From: Muricea muricata
Taxonomy: Eukaryota; Cnidaria; Anthozoa; Malacalcyonacea; Plexauridae
Reading direction: 5' to 3'
Assembly: GCA_963855995.1 (NCBI GenBank)
Contig: OY979729.1
Coordinates: 6,838,115-6,902,114 of the forward strand
Length of the DNA: 64,000 nucleotides
Within the stretch, counting starts at the first letter, position 1, and every line of letters begins with the position of its first letter. Of the stretch, positions 1-11,852 are shown one piece after another. Under the pieces are notes generated by a model. The model was given only the letters and a program-made list of their open reading frames with translations. It was not told the DNA's origin and made no database searches. The position numbers were made by a program, and so were the translations under genes.

Positions 1-1352
1 TATTAATATATTCAGATTCTGCCTAACTACACTGGCACATAAAAAATTAAAATCCATGTTAGGGAGATGGAAATGAACCTATATTAGAAGCAGGGTGGTT
101 TTTGATTCTCTGTAATTTATATACAATTGGAAGCTAAGCTAGATCGCTAATTCGGGTGAGGGGTATATATTCATATAATTTATTTGCGTTCCGCCTGACT
201 AAAATTAACCTTATTTCAAAAGAACATAATAGAATTGGACACAATGCATTAAGATTGCCAAATTTTTGCCATTAACTTAAAACTCACATCACATTAATAG
301 TTCGTAAGGTCAAGTACATCAGTATTACAGTTTTATTCGAGCATTTCAGATTTAGTTGTCAGGAAATTTTCTTCGGATAGATTGAGGCATGCATACTTAC
401 AGCTTTCAGATGCCGAGGTATTAACACGGAATTCAATGCACGTTCAAAAATGTATAAAACCTACAATCCTGCGTTATGAAATGAAAGGACATATAGTTTG
501 CTTTGATCAACACGACAATCGAAATTGTTTCAAATGTAAAAGCTTGTCCGACCCGGCCTCCATGGTTGACTTGAGATGAAAAGAGCTAACGCTCTATATA
601 CGTATACAAGGAAGCAAAGCCAATACTTTAACATTTTATCCAGATATTTATGATATAGGCTAAAATGATGAAATTGTTTTAGTAGAACTACCGGTATTTT
701 AGTCCTCGGCAATCAACACATGCTGTTGTAGCTTTTTTCATAATCATTCAGGCACTTTTGAAACCACATTAAAAAGAGCTACGATCAAATTCGCGCAACG
801 GTGACTATTGTGGCAGGTGTGATATATAATATATGAGCGACTTAGTTATTTTTTCACTCTTCCTATATAAAAATTCATGTACATTATTTTTCTCAGTCAT
901 TTTTCTAAGAAATAATTTAACTTATATGTAGAATAATCTCTTCTTGTATCCAGAAAGAAAATTGGAATGTTGAAAAAAGAAAATTAAAGAAATTTACACG
1001 AACCGATAATTGCATAACTATATAAGTAGCTCCTGTCTAAAAATGATCATGATGCTTTATCATCAAATGAGGTATCAACCAGCTGTTAGGATTTTTACAA
1101 GTTTTTGATAACTTTACCCGAATAACTCTACAATATGTCACACAGTTTCGACGTTCAATTCATGCAACTATTCTTTATATATACCTACCAATAACTTAGC
1201 TTTATACCTTTATATGGCAAAATCAGAATTGCTTGGTCAACTTGTGGCAAAATCGGATCTCAAGCAATCTTAAGTAAAAGTGGCTACGATTATTGTTCAC
1301 AATTTAAATTTGTACAATGTTTTATAACAATTAACACAACAGAAGCGAGAGA

Positions 1353-1421
1353 TTTTAGCTTAACTTCCGAGCATTTTATTTAATATAGAAACAAATAAAA
1401 TACTCGGAAGTGAAGCTAAAA
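1353..1421. repeat. Imperfect inverted repeat (hairpin)
   Basis: The left arm around 1353-1380 is mirrored by the right arm around 1392-1421 (TTTAGCTT...TTCCGAGCATTTTATTT against AAATAAAATACTCGGAAGTGAAGCTAAA). The size and near-perfect arms look like a short fold-back MITE remnant. No flanking duplication was identified. Confidence 0.6.
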
Positions 1422-1616
1422 ACTTCCCTCACATACATATAAGGTCCCGCATGCATATATTTCTCGGACAACAGCAGACACTAGTATTCACAACCGTATT
1501 CTTTTGTCAAACACTAAAATTGTTGCATTACAGGACTTATATAGCATACATAAATGACAATACAGTTGTTTAGCCTACTTGCAAGCAGACAGCATAAAAT
1601 ATTCAGAACCGTAACT

Positions 1617-1654
1617 AGGATTAGTATTAGGATTAGGTTAGGATTAGGATTAGG
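1617..1654 (+). repeat. Short TTAGGA/GGATTA tandem repeat
   Basis: About six degenerate copies of a GGATTA hexamer. The motif is not the TTAGGG animal telomere repeat, and the run is too short to be a telomere. It is an interstitial microsatellite. Confidence 0.7.
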
Positions 1655-2358
1655 ACCGTAACAACGAATTGACGTCTACGCGAAGTCGAGTAGAAAAGTT
1701 GATTTTGTACCCAGCATTTTGAGGAGAACAATATAAACCTGATAAGCATAACACAATTGTTAAAATTTAACGGCCCTCCGATTACAATCCAATCCCAACA
1801 TGATAAGGTACATGTGAAATGCACTCGTGCCAGTACTATAAAATGAAAAGGCTAAACTGAAAATATTAACATTTTCTAAGCAGGTGGGAATAAAGATGAA
1901 TCCATAAATTCTTTGAACTGAAACTCTTCCCTTTAAGTTTCGCACGAAATTCCCACCGAGTCTATTAAGACAGTTGACTCGTAGATAGCTACAGCTCTGA
2001 TATCAGTTCACTGAATTTTGTGGGAAAAATTCCGGCAGTTTTGTGAACATCGTAAAAGCATAAGCGAAAGATAGGTTGAAACATATTGAAACACCTGAGG
2101 TTAGAGACATTTTCATATCATACGATGACACAAACTGTTTTAATATCAGAAAAGACTGAAGAAACCGCCCCGGCGTTCTTTAAGTGAAAAACATAAATCT
2201 ATATGACCTGCCCCAGCTGATATCAGCTAGTTTGGTTTTTGAATATATCGAGATGCGTTACAGTTTCACATCGTGCTTAAACACACTTATTAGCGTTTTT
2301 TAACACATTTTTACTCATGCAGATGATGTTCACATTCGAACATGCCAGTTACCACGAG

Positions 2359-2620
2359 ATGAAAAGATTGGTCTTCATTTCGACAAAGATCACTGTTGGC
2401 CTTCTAATCTTGATATGCTTTGGGACAAGTTTGGTCACCTGTAATGAAAGTATACCTTTCTGTGAAGAGCAATTGCAAAGACTGAAACAGGACGTGGAAG
2501 TTTGGAATGAAAGATGCTGGAACAATACTGATCAAGGAAATAGTACACCCTGCTGTGAAGCAGAGAAAGAATATAATCAAGAGAGGATGAAAATGCATGT
2601 TGAGATGTGCTTTTATTCAG
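2359..2620 (+). CDS. First coding exon of a secreted Cys-rich protein
   Basis: An open frame begins at ATG 2317; the ATG at 2359 gives a cleaner signal peptide. That peptide has a basic n-region (MKR), a long hydrophobic core (TVGLLILICFGTSLVT) and a cleavage site near the first Cys. The mature part is about 60 residues with five or six Cys and two N-glycosylation sequons (NNT, NST). The frame runs into a splice donor (TTCAG|GTTAGA) at 2620/2621, in phase 1. This is the phase accepted by the YWTD exon at 11477, so both may belong to one gene across an 8.9 kb intron, possibly with unseen exons between. The family is not recognised. The exon reading is an inference from the signal peptide and donor. 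Confidence 0.5.
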
Positions 2621-3403
2621 GTTAGAGATTTATTAGGAAAACAAAATTGGGGGTTAAGGGTCTTTATCACTCACTTGCAGTTTTATCAGGATTAATGAAG
2701 ATCTGTTTTATGTTCGAAAACATACCCAACACGGCTACACCGTTGATTCAACATCATTATGTATTGTTTGGCGCAACATGTATGTACATGATTGCCTCGT
2801 TTGTAGAATGTGCTGAATGATGTTGAATCGATTTTGAACAAACTTCAACGTATGTTAGCCATCCCCACATATTTTGTTGTAGCATAAGTTGACTCATAAC
2901 TGGTTTCCGTGCGTGGGGTCATTGCAAAAAGAGTACTGCCCGGGACTGAGGACATGAGTTGTTTTGCTATTTTATGCAAGGAAGTTTACCTCGGGCTTTT
3001 TGATTATTTAATACTGTGACGTGACTGACGATTATGATTGACGTTTTTTAGGCATTATGTCATTAAAGACGTAGACAAGCATCGCATTAAAATACAAGAT
3101 AAAACATATTCTGAAGAAATACATCTTGTGAACTCAATCCTCGAGTTAAAATAATGTTTCTCAATTTTCTTAATTTTGCAATTGATGTATTGATGATTTC
3201 GAAAAAACCCCGAAATATTACAGTCTCAACCCTTTCTTGTTTTTACCTCGAGTATTGAGTTTGTCCTACCATTGATAATTATAAATTGACTGATACATCA
3301 TGCATGCAATGTTCCACAATGGTAAAATCATACTGCTGCAGTAACAGTGACGCGCAAACGAGACGACTGTTGGGATCTTTTATTGGCGTAAGCCGCCACT
3401 AGC
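2621..3403. other. Non-coding, probable intron sequence
   Basis: Nothing recognisable. AT-rich sequence downstream of the donor at 2621, possibly the start of a long intron reaching the exon at 11477. Confidence 0.4.
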
Positions 3404-3905
3404 TTAAGAGCGTAATTGTGATCTATGTGAACTGTGAAGTGTGACCTTGTTACCATAGAGGTTGTTTCGAAACTTTCTGATGCCAGAAACTATTGCTAAG
3501 GCCTCCCGTTCAGTTGGACTATAATTTGTTTCGCTGGGACTTGGATCACGACCACCATAAGCAATAGCACGTTCACGCCATTCCTGGATTTCGTACAACG
3601 AAAAGCCAATGTCCGTTGCAGATGCATAAGTGTGCATTTCAAACTGTAGAGAAAAATCGAGATAGGCGAGTATAGAGGCTGAAACGAGCGCGGATTGAAG
3701 CAAGTTAAATGCAACGTCGCAGGCTTAATCTCAAATAAAGGGAACATTCTTCTGTGCCAAACTGTGAGCGGCGATGCGATATATGCGCGAAATTTTGAAT
3801 GAACCGGCGAGAAACTATGTGGCCAAGGTATTCAACATGTGGCCGAGCAAACGAGCATTTCTGTGGTTTCACTTTGATATTTGCTGTGCGTAGACGAGCG
3901 AAGAT
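3404..3905 (-). pseudogene. Ty3/Gypsy pol fragment (RT thumb and RNase H), decayed
   Basis: Read on the minus strand, 3905 to about 3780 encodes the end of a Gypsy reverse transcriptase, with KVKPQKCSFARPHVEYLGHI matching the K-P-x-K-C...EYLGH block. Then 3703-3404 encodes the RNase H start: YLDFSLQFEMHTYAS followed by ERAIAYGGRDPSPSETNYSP and TEREALAIVSGIRKFRNNLYG. The first catalytic Asp position of RNase H (normally T-D-A-S) reads T-Y-A-S, and frames shift between the blocks, so the fragment is dead. No LTR or gag is attached. It sits in the putative long intron of the host gene. Confidence 0.75.
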
Positions 3906-5900
3906 TTTTAAGACATTGTTTTTAAGACAATCGTGAGTGACAAATGTAGTTTTTGGTTTTGAGTGGTCATTGACTTGTCATCTAAGATCCAATGTGAAGT
4001 TGTAGTAAGTTCCTATGCGTCTTGCACTCCAGAAAAGAAATGAGAATCAAGACGACCTACCTTGTTCAGATCGAGATAATCGACGCGATCAGCGTCTCCT
4101 TTTTGACTCACGGATACTCCGTAGGAGTATTTGTGAGTCATCGCGATCACTCTATTTCGATTAGTGCATTCTTTTGTGTTCTAATTGCCTCCAGCCTGCT
4201 TTGCGCGCCCGGTGGAAACAGGTTAGACCAGTTAAGAACCAGTTTAGTGGATTTTTCACGGGAACCTGTCCGACCGGTTTATACCTTGGATTTATCGTTT
4301 ACTTGTTGAAATTTACATTGTGAGAATTCTTCAACCTTCGCTGAAAAGCAATTTATTCCTGTTACGTTTTTGTCGTACACATGTAACTATTATAATCGCT
4401 TGTATCTGACCGTTACATTACAACGACTAGCGTGCATTGCAGCTACAATTCCGTTTCTTACCTCTATTTCTGCCGATAACATACCGTTTCTGTACATTTT
4501 AAAAACTAAATTCACTATGCCTTTGATGAGTAACAGAGCATTTCTGTCATATTCAATCGTGCTTAATAGTGTTTTCTATTATATTTCCTAATGAAGATTT
4601 GTCGATTTGTATCGTAAGGAATCTCTACCGTTTTAAAACATTTGTCAGTGTATTAAAGCAGTAAATTTGATGTATTATATTGTTTAAATATAAACATTGT
4701 CCAAATTTCACATTTTTCGAACTCTTTTTGAATTGAAACTCTGGTTTACATTTATGTATAAGCATAGCAAACCAGAAAAGTGCCAGATATTCATTTAGTA
4801 AGTCATATTTTACGAATATAGAATTTCAAACTGTAAACAAAGCGTTTATTTACATTACGGACTGTAACCCCTCTTTAAATATTCGCTAACCTTTGTTCTT
4901 TAAAACAAAAACATCAACTTTTAAGTCTAGAACATCTACAACAGATCTAGATATTAAAAATACGCTGAAATTCGATCGACCATTTGATTGTGTTGATTTC
5001 GAACTGTTGTGATTAAAGTCATGTTATAAAACGTGGAGCGAGAATGAAGTCTTAAAACACGGATTGACGACTACTCTGAGTACTCTCGGAATATGAACTT
5101 TCCCGCACCTATACTAGTCGACTGATCATGATTTTACACTGGCTAATCATGAGTGGACATTTCGTTAAATCTGACTGTCTGCGGTAAGAAAAAAATAGAA
5201 ACATCGTATTGCAATTTGCACGTGAAATCATTCGCTTTGTTTCGTTCTTTTTGTATCCGTGAGTCGTCTCTTTGAGACCTTTGATTTCGTCACGATATCA
5301 CCAGGGGCAGCCCATGAACTGAGCGACGGTTGTATGACGTCTGGTTGAAGCTACGTTTTTACGTGGGCATCAGTTTTTTTCACGGATCAGAGGAGAAACA
5401 TGGCATAGAGGCTTGCTAATTGGACGCTCATTGCCTGTACCATTGTGATGCTGAACTAAAGTTGTATGACCCAATTCTTGATCGTTCACAGCAAACACGT
5501 CTCAGTTTACTTTAAGAAGAGTTAGATGCTAGTCTTCATTTCAATCAGTGTTACAGAGATCGACAAAAAATCGTCAGACTGGGAGCTCCCGTAAGTGCAC
5601 AGTGTCAGTAACGGCAACTGTAAGTTATTCAGAAGCACTAAATTGACCCAAAATCGTGTGTCAATAAATGGTGAAAGACTAAGAAGGGTAACAGTCACGG
5701 AAATAGAAGCGCTCCGGGAAAAAATTGAGCAATTCATTTCCTCAAGTTTAGCATTCCTCTAATCAATTTTGAAAAATTCGTTAAAACCTTCACAACTTTC
5801 TGTTTGTTGAAAAAATCAGAATGCTCACCAAAAAGTAATGGTATTCTAATTGGTCGTGAGGTTGTGAATCTTTCAGGAGTTGTAAACTTGAGGAAATAAA
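3906..5900. other. Non-coding, no gene recognised
   Basis: Short frames only, with no recognisable domains. It includes a small hairpin near 4107-4140 (GACTCAC...GTGAGTC around GGATACTCCGTAGGAGTAT). Confidence 0.5.
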
Positions 5901-5903
5901 TTA

Positions 5904-6033
5904 GGCCTGTTTTATATTTAGCAATTCAGTCGCGTCGAGTGAAATTGAAACAATAGATAGTGAGATAGCTAACTTCATTTCTATTGTTTGAATTGCGTTC
6001 GATGCGACTGAAATGCGGCGTGTAAACCAGGCC
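5904..6033. mobile_element. 130-bp MITE with TTA target duplication (PIF/Harbinger type)
   Basis: The ends are inverted repeats (GGCCTGTTTTATATTT... and ...GTAAACCAGGCC), with a longer internal palindrome around GCGTCGAGTGAAATTGAAACAATAGAT and its complement. Both sides carry TTA (5901-5903 and 6034-6036), the 3-bp target duplication typical of PIF/Harbinger. A Harbinger transposase remnant lies at 36.3-37.4 kb. Whether it mobilised this MITE is unknown. Confidence 0.65.
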
Positions 6034-6089
6034 TTAGTCAACTTGCCTTTTTGCCGTGACTGTAAGCAATTGAAATAGGACGTCGTAGC

Positions 6090-7100
6090 AACTGTATACG
6101 TAATCTAGCACATCCTGTGACGTCAGATGAGCAATTCCAGAATTCTCTTCTGATTGGTGCAGATCATTATTGGGATATTGTAGAAGATGATATTATCAGG
6201 AGTCTGGGTCCCACAGCAGCGAAATCTAAGATTGATTATTTACTCTCTGGTCCAGTTCTAAACCCTTCTCCAACATGGTCGAACTTCAACGCTAGCATCT
6301 TGAAAGTGATCGTGTTAAATGAATCGGAAAATATCTTAAATACGGCATTGGAAAGATTTGGGAATCTAGAGTCGACCCGCATTCTACCGACTCAGGCCGA
6401 AGCAAACCGAACTCGTTACCGAGTACCAGACTTTCTCTATACGACTCCAGAACGGTCAATATTTTGCGAAGTTGCCATGGACCACGCTCCTCTTCCCCCT
6501 AATGAATCCATTGCCCGAGGAAGAAAGCGTTTCAGCGTCCGTAGATTGTGTAAGGAACCCCTGAATTGCTTATCATACAATAATTCACAAACAGTTAAAA
6601 CGCGGTTTTATTGAAGAGGTTTCTAATCCACGCATCACCACCGGAAATGCATGACTACCACATTCCCCACCATGCTGTGCAAAGGATTCCTCAGCGACAC
6701 CACTGCGAATCGTGTTAGATTGTAGCTGCAGCCAAAACGCTATTCAACCGAACTTGAATTCTTGCCTCTCCACCGGCCCAGACATCCTCAGCGACATCAC
6801 TACTATCCGCGTACGTTTTCAATGTTATGGATATGGTATCACCGCGGGCATATAGAAAAGGCGTTTTTAAGTATCTCTTCGGATGCAGAAGACAAAGATC
6901 CCACAAGACTTTTTTGACCAAACCAATCCCGAAAGTCCAATTGAGATCCTTTGGTTCATGTTCTCCTTTCATCTTAATTCTTGAACCCCACCATTCAGAA
7001 ACACCTCGATCAATTCCACGATCCAGTTACCTAACGCATGAATTCTGACCTTTATGTTGACAACTTGGCCTCAGGAACTGATGACGAAGATAAAGCAACG
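6090..7100 (+). pseudogene. BEL/Pao retrotransposon pol, 5' part (protease-like/DUF1758 and RT), decayed
   Basis: The frame 6117-6614 contains the BEL/Pao block LLIGADHYWDIVEDDIIRSLGP, then the linker and start of the reverse transcriptase. Downstream, in shifting frames, come RT blocks RIVLDCS near 6705, LNSCLSTGPDILSD near 6755-6795 and YGYGITA near 6830. The YVDN catalytic motif follows near 7046 inside DLYVDNLASGTDDEDKATTF. At least two frameshifts and several stops make it non-functional. Similarity stops near 7100, where a LINE fragment begins, and BEL sequence resumes near 7915 with the integrase part. A LINE therefore seems to have inserted between RT and integrase, or a rearrangement removed the middle. 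Confidence 0.75.
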
Positions 7101-7700
7101 ACCTTCTTTAGGTGACTTCAATAAGTTCCGCCCTGGCAACCTTTGCGGTTCTTTCAAATTGAGAAAATTGTCCATAAGCCAACTAGAGGTGAAAACGTCC
7201 TTGACCAAGTTTTACACTATTTGTTATTCTACTGTGAATCTACCATCTTACCTTCTGTTGGCTTCTCTGATCATCGTAGTATTCTATTGCAACCGATTTG
7301 TAACGAGACTCCGAGTGCACCTACCATAAGAACTGTGTAAAAAACACCAACTCGCCTCAGTAAGAGATGACGTTGAACGGTGTAGAATCTATAGGCGCAA
7401 AGTGGCAAAACTTCGTAAAGTTGCTCGTAAGCGATTCTACGAAGATAAAATTCGTTATACGAATGATACCAATCAGAAAAATGGTGGGACAACATCAAAA
7501 TGCTATTTGGCTTATCACTGAAATCAGCAGTCTCTGACGAGAATGCTTGTGAACGGTTTTATACTAGTAGACAAACAGCTCGCAGATGTTATTTTACACT
7601 TAGATCAAATCCGTCCCTCTTTGGGTCAAAGGGGTCGAAAAAGTGGCGAGCCAAGTGAACGATTACAGGGAGAGAAGGATTTGGCTAACCTATAGTGTTT
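7100..7700 (+). pseudogene. LINE ORF2 fragment (endonuclease end), inserted in BEL pol
   Basis: Around 7104 the sequence encodes GDFNKFRPGNL. After a frameshift near 7145 it continues KIVHKPTRGENVLDQVL, then ILPSVGFSDHRSILLQP. These are the G-D-F-N and S-D-H blocks of the apurinic-like endonuclease of non-LTR retrotransposons. Past 7460 it encodes QKKWWDNIKMLFGLS, typical of the linker before LINE RT. Catalytic Asp and His residues survive, but the frame is broken. It is a 5'- and 3'-truncated piece. Confidence 0.65.
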
Positions 7701-7740
7701 CAAATATTTATTTTTGGTGGGAAATAATATAAATAGACTT

Positions 7741-7830
7741 GATGTTATTTTCAGTGTAGCAACACATACATCGTTATTCTAACACAGATGTTATTTTTCA
7801 GAGTAGCAACACATACATCGTTATTCTAAC
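7741..7830 (+). repeat. Tandem duplication, 2 x ~45 bp
   Basis: Two adjacent near-identical copies (7741-7786 and 7787-7830) that start GATGTTATTTTCAG and share the core GTAGCAACACATACATCG. It lies between the LINE piece and the resumption of BEL pol. Confidence 0.85.
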
Positions 7831-7914
7831 AAGTTATGACGTGTTACCGACCGAAAAATAGGTCGGTAAAGTTTGGGTGCTTGCAGTTTAGCCAAGACCG
7901 TCCCTCCCTCAAAA

Positions 7915-9050
7915 GTTCCTGCGTTATTTCGACTGCTCGGACTCTACAGAGAGACGAACTTGATCCAAGTCTAAGGCTGTTGGAAAATGCTTTTTTGTGT
8001 GCCTAGCAATATTACCCCTCCGAACGTCCAATCTATTCCAGTTATAAACCTTCCAGATTCGTATACGATTTCCCCTGAGCACAGAATGTGTGGATACGTG
8101 AAACCCTAAGCCAAGTTTGCTGTGATGAGCTTGCAAACATGAAGACCAAGACGACGATTCGAATCACTTTAGTTCGACAGCTCCGGCTCTTTCTCCTAGA
8201 TGAAAATATCGCTCTTTGCGGAGGAAGAATTCACAACGCACCTTTGCAGTTTTCAGCAACGTTTTCAGTTTTGCTCCCTCCGAATCACCACTTCACCACG
8301 TTAGTGGTTAAACCACACCCTAACCCACGTAGGCCAGCACTACTGGATTCCGAAAGTTCGTCAGTTTCTCAAGAAGTTGCCACGTCGCTGCGTAACGTGT
8401 CGCAAAGTTAATAGAAAACCGTACAAGGTGCCTGACCCACCACCATTTCCCTACCTTCCACTGCTCGACTTGCTCCTATTTACTGTCACTGGAGTAGATT
8501 TTACGGGCGCAGTTTACGTGAAAACCTCGAATTCGTAACTGATCGGACAGTTCCAGCCTTTGTCGCAGCGTTTCGACTTGTTAGTAAGACTATGTGAACA
8601 CGAGGTCGTTTCCGAGCATTTTCACAAAAGTCAAATTCAAATTAATGTCAAGTATGAAAAGTTTTTATCGCATTAAGTTTTTAGTTTTTGCCCAAAGACG
8701 AGGTCCTTTTCATTAAATTTTGTCAATAAGCCGGGAGCTTCTTGAAATAATTCGAAATGAAAACGCTCGGAAACGACACCGTGTGCAGGTAGTCTTAGTC
8801 GCAAATTCCTGCCTCTAGTTATGACATGGGACAACGCATCTACTTACCAATCAGCTGCCGAGGAGTTGACCCAACTCTTTAAATGCACCGAGCTACAATC
8901 TCAACTAAGTAAACGTAGAATTGTCTGGAACGTATACCTAAACGTGCCCCTTGGTATGTAGGATTCTGGGGAAAACCTAACAAAACTTTCCCTCAGGAAA
9001 GTCCTTGCTTTATGTCTAAAGTTGCTGGTCAAATCGAACATCAAGCGTAG
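7915..9050 (+). pseudogene. BEL/Pao pol, 3' part (RNase H end and integrase), interrupted by a MITE
   Basis: Frames from 7930 encode RTLQRDELDPSLRLLENAFL, then RQLRLFLLDENIALCGGRIH (8188-8250) and LLPPNHHFTTLVVK. This is the BEL integrase zinc-binding region. The sequence continues through CRKVNRKPYKVPDPPPFPYL to the integrase core (TVTGVDFTGAVYVK near 8487-8525). The core resumes after 8810 with VMTWDNASTYQSAAEELTQL, the second Asp block. A 214-bp palindromic MITE (8585-8798) splits the core. Stops and frameshifts are also present. Confidence 0.75.
8585..8798. mobile_element. Palindromic MITE inserted in BEL integrase
   Basis: The left end TAAGACTATGTGAACACGAG, followed by GTCGTTTCCGAGCATTTTCA, is mirrored at the right end by the complement of TAAGACTACCTGCACACGGT and GTCGTTTCCGAGCGTTTTCA. 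The ~44 bp arms are roughly 75-80% identical. The BEL integrase reading is continuous on either side, which supports an insertion. A target duplication is not clear. Confidence 0.65.
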
Positions 9051-9892
9051 CAAAAAGACTAGTTTGTCTGTTTGTGCAACACTTTTGGAACCACTGGCGT
9101 CAAGAAAACTAGACTTCCTTACGTGAATTTCATAAAGTCTGTGACAGGAACGAAGTAGAAATTGAAGTCAGTGATATTAGTTCAATGGTGTACACGATAA
9201 CACGAAATGCGTCTACTGGATACTTGCGGTTGTAGAACGTCTTATTGAAAACGAACAGGCATCGGGGGGGGGGGGGGGTATTATTGCTGCACAAACGGTG
9301 CCCTGCAAGCATATCCACTGGAAAAAGTCACTGGCAAAGAATCGGAGAAAAGGAGGATCAAATCTGGCCTTGTATATATGACAGTTTCATGTTTGCTCAT
9401 ATGACAATGTGAACCTATGATTTAGAAGAAATAATCTATGGGGAAATGTTCAAACGTTCTAGCTACTACGAATATTTCATGTTTTTGGGGAACAGTTGTT
9501 GGTTATGCATGTTTGTCGGATGTAGTTGTTTTCCACAGTTATATCTTACATAACTTCTATCTACGCTGTTTAAACACACTGATCTCATAGTAAGTGGTTC
9601 AAACATGGCAGAAATATAGGGAATAATATACAGATTACATAATTATACATTCGCAAGATCCTGCCTGTTCCAAAATTTATACACGTCAGGGCAAATGAGA
9701 ACACTTTAGAAACTATGTAATTGATAATATAAAAATAGTGGTGAATTTTGGTTTACAATTTTTGAATCTATGGGCTGGAAGTTGAAAAAAATTGAAAATA
9801 ACCAAATGATTTGGATGCAGATCTGTAATCAATGATGACTACTTATTATTTTCTTTGAACGTGCATGAAAAATGAGCCGGTTGGCAGTTTAT
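9051..9892. other. Non-coding; contains a 15-G tract
   Basis: No recognisable gene. A homopolymer of 15 G lies at 9264-9278. The rest is AT-rich. Confidence 0.5.
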
Positions 9893-11095
9893 TGTGATAG
9901 ACTATCTCTTTTAGTTGCAAAAATGTGCCAAATATAAATTGCTGAGTCAGCAAAAGTTGCGACGTCACTGGTTGGGTTAAGTTTGTTTAATAAGTACAAC
10001 AGCGAGCATAGCTCAGTTATTATTAACTCAGACACCACATGATAAGACGCATTGAAGAACATTTTCAATTTGCTGTCAAGGTAACACTGTCGTCCACCGC
10101 CCCCTCGCATTGTTTTTGTAAAACAGCTGTATGCTGGAAACTTAGGATAACATAACATCAGAAATGGGTCTACTGCATATCTATACCTGTACATGACTAA
10201 TTGTCCCTGAGAGGATAATAATTTTAAAAAAATCCTACGAGTAGAAAGTTATAGAAATTCCTTTACAAGGGCTTGGAGACGACAGTGTTATATTACCAGC
10301 AAAATTTAATATCGTCTTCAATGCGTCTTGTCATGTAGTATCTGTGTACAAAATTTTGTTGAGTTAGACGACATTTACGGATCCGCATAGTCACGATATC
10401 AAATTGGAGAGTTTCAAGACGAGTTTAGCTCTTAAATATATGATAATATGACAGAATTTAATAACAACTACTGACAGAAAAAATGGTAAGAGTAAATATA
10501 ACCACAAACTGCCCGAGCTCGATGTCATGACCATACGGATCCGGTATCGTGTAAATGGCGTCTTCGAGTTAATAATAACTGAGCTATGCTCTGTTTAGCC
10601 TGTGCACAGACCTAAATGGGAATGATTGAGGTTTGTGAATACTTGAAAGATTTCTTGTCCATGCATAAATTAAATCTCAAGTATTAATAAAGAATTAAAA
10701 CATCATAATATAACACATCAATTGACGTGTTTAAAATGGTGTTTTTTGGCAGAACATTTTCAATTTGCTTTAAAGTTAGGGTGCCCATTTTTCCTTTATA
10801 AAATCTCTACGATAAATTGCACTAGACGCAAATATTTGCAATGTAAACCTGGAATAATTAGCATATTTAATCTTGATTCTCGTTCTTCTCTCGGCCAGGA
10901 CAAGCAATTCTTCAAGTCTTAACAAACCTTACCCTTTTAGAGTTAGGTCTGTGAACAGGCTATGCTCTGTTTTGTTTTCATTAAACATGCTTACCCAATA
11001 GAAACTAGTGACGTCACAGCTTGTGCTGAAGCAACAATTTATATTTTGCACATTTTCGCGAATAATTTGGAAACAAAAAGAGATAGTCCGTTACC
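9893..11095. mobile_element. Composite palindromic repeat element
   Basis: The left arm (about 9893-10110) reads GACTATCTCTTTTAGTTGCA, then AAATTGCTGAGTCAGCAAAA and CGACGTCAC, then GAGCATAGCTCAGTTATTATTA, then GACGCATTGAAGAACATTTTCAATTTGCTG. The reverse complement recurs in pieces at 10270-10352, 10565-10595 and 10960-11090, with other sequence between. This indicates a long-armed fold-back element whose right arm has been interrupted. Diverged copies of the same family occur at 12360-12440, 13519-13660 and 29850-30115. No coding capacity is seen. Confidence 0.6.
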
Positions 11096-11476
11096 GTAAA
11101 CTGTCAATCGACTTATTTTTGCATGCTCTTTCAAAAAAATAATAAGAATATTGTCAATACTATAATATTGTAATAAGAATATTGGCAGAATATTTAGATA
11201 TTACAATTGTTATCGTCACATGATGTCATATAAGAAACTTCAATTTTGCTGGGCGAAATGAAGAATAGTGAAAAATAATGCTAGCTAATCGCGCCGTAAA
11301 GGTCCGGCTCATTCCACCGAGCAAGATTGTTATTGCGATTTTTAGTGACTCTTTTTATATCTACACTAGTTGCACTTACAGCCCATAAGCATACTAAATT
11401 CCCTGTCAACACATAATTATAACATTTTAACGCGCTTTTAAAAAATAATCTGTGTTGATTTATCATTATTCTGCAG
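11096..11476. other. Non-coding, probable intron
   Basis: AT-rich sequence ending in an acceptor (TTATTCTGCAG) at 11476. Nothing else recognised. Confidence 0.5.
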
Positions 11477-11852
11477 GTCCATATCCCGAACCTTACTTGT
11501 TTATCAGATCTGAGACTGAAATTCTGGCGATTGATTTTTTAACTCTGGATACGACTGTCGTCATCAGTGGACTTACAGGTCGGGCGATGGATATTGATAC
11601 TGTTGACAAGAAATTATATTTTCGCAAAGGAAACACTATATCCAGAGCAAACTATGATGGCAGCAGCGTTGAAGTCATCGTACAGAATGCTAAGCCTTGG
11701 AATGTAAGGGTGGACTGGAAAGGACGTCGCATATTCTGGACAAATGATGATAGTAATGATATTTCCATGGCAACTTTTAATGGGCAGGAAAGAAGAGTGT
11801 TTAGAACACCAGGGAACGTGCCTAATGATTTGGCAGTGGACTCGAACGCAGG
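11477..11852 (+). CDS. Exon encoding LDL-receptor class B (YWTD) repeats
   Basis: The exon is bounded by a good acceptor (TTCTGCAG|GT) and a good donor (GCAGG|GTGAGT). The frame encodes about 125 residues: PYPEPYLFIRSETEILAIDF, then AMDIDTVDKKLYFRKGNTIS, then NVRVDWKGRRIFWTNDDSND and VPNDLAVDSNAG. These are the repeating blades of an LDLR-B/YWTD beta-propeller, as in LDLR, LRP and nidogen proteins, where propellers bind ligands or Wnt-pathway partners. Three blades are partly covered, so neighbouring exons must complete the propeller; none is found within 1.5 kb downstream. It enters in phase 1 and leaves in phase 2. The upstream partner may be the signal-peptide exon at 2359-2620, which ends in phase 1. 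The whole protein's identity is not determinable. Confidence 0.75.

Larger units (their letters stand above)
1..2316. other. AT-rich non-coding stretch, no gene recognised
   Basis: Only short chance reading frames occur and none resembles a known family. The stretch holds an imperfect hairpin (1353-1421) and a short run of TTAGGA-type repeats (1617-1654), listed separately. It may be the 5' flank of the secreted-protein exon at 2359, but no convincing promoter is seen. Confidence 0.6.

Noticed and set aside
1617-1654. Telomere-like repeats
   Set aside because: The unit is GGATTA/TTAGGA, about 40 bp long and internal; animal telomeres use long TTAGGG arrays.
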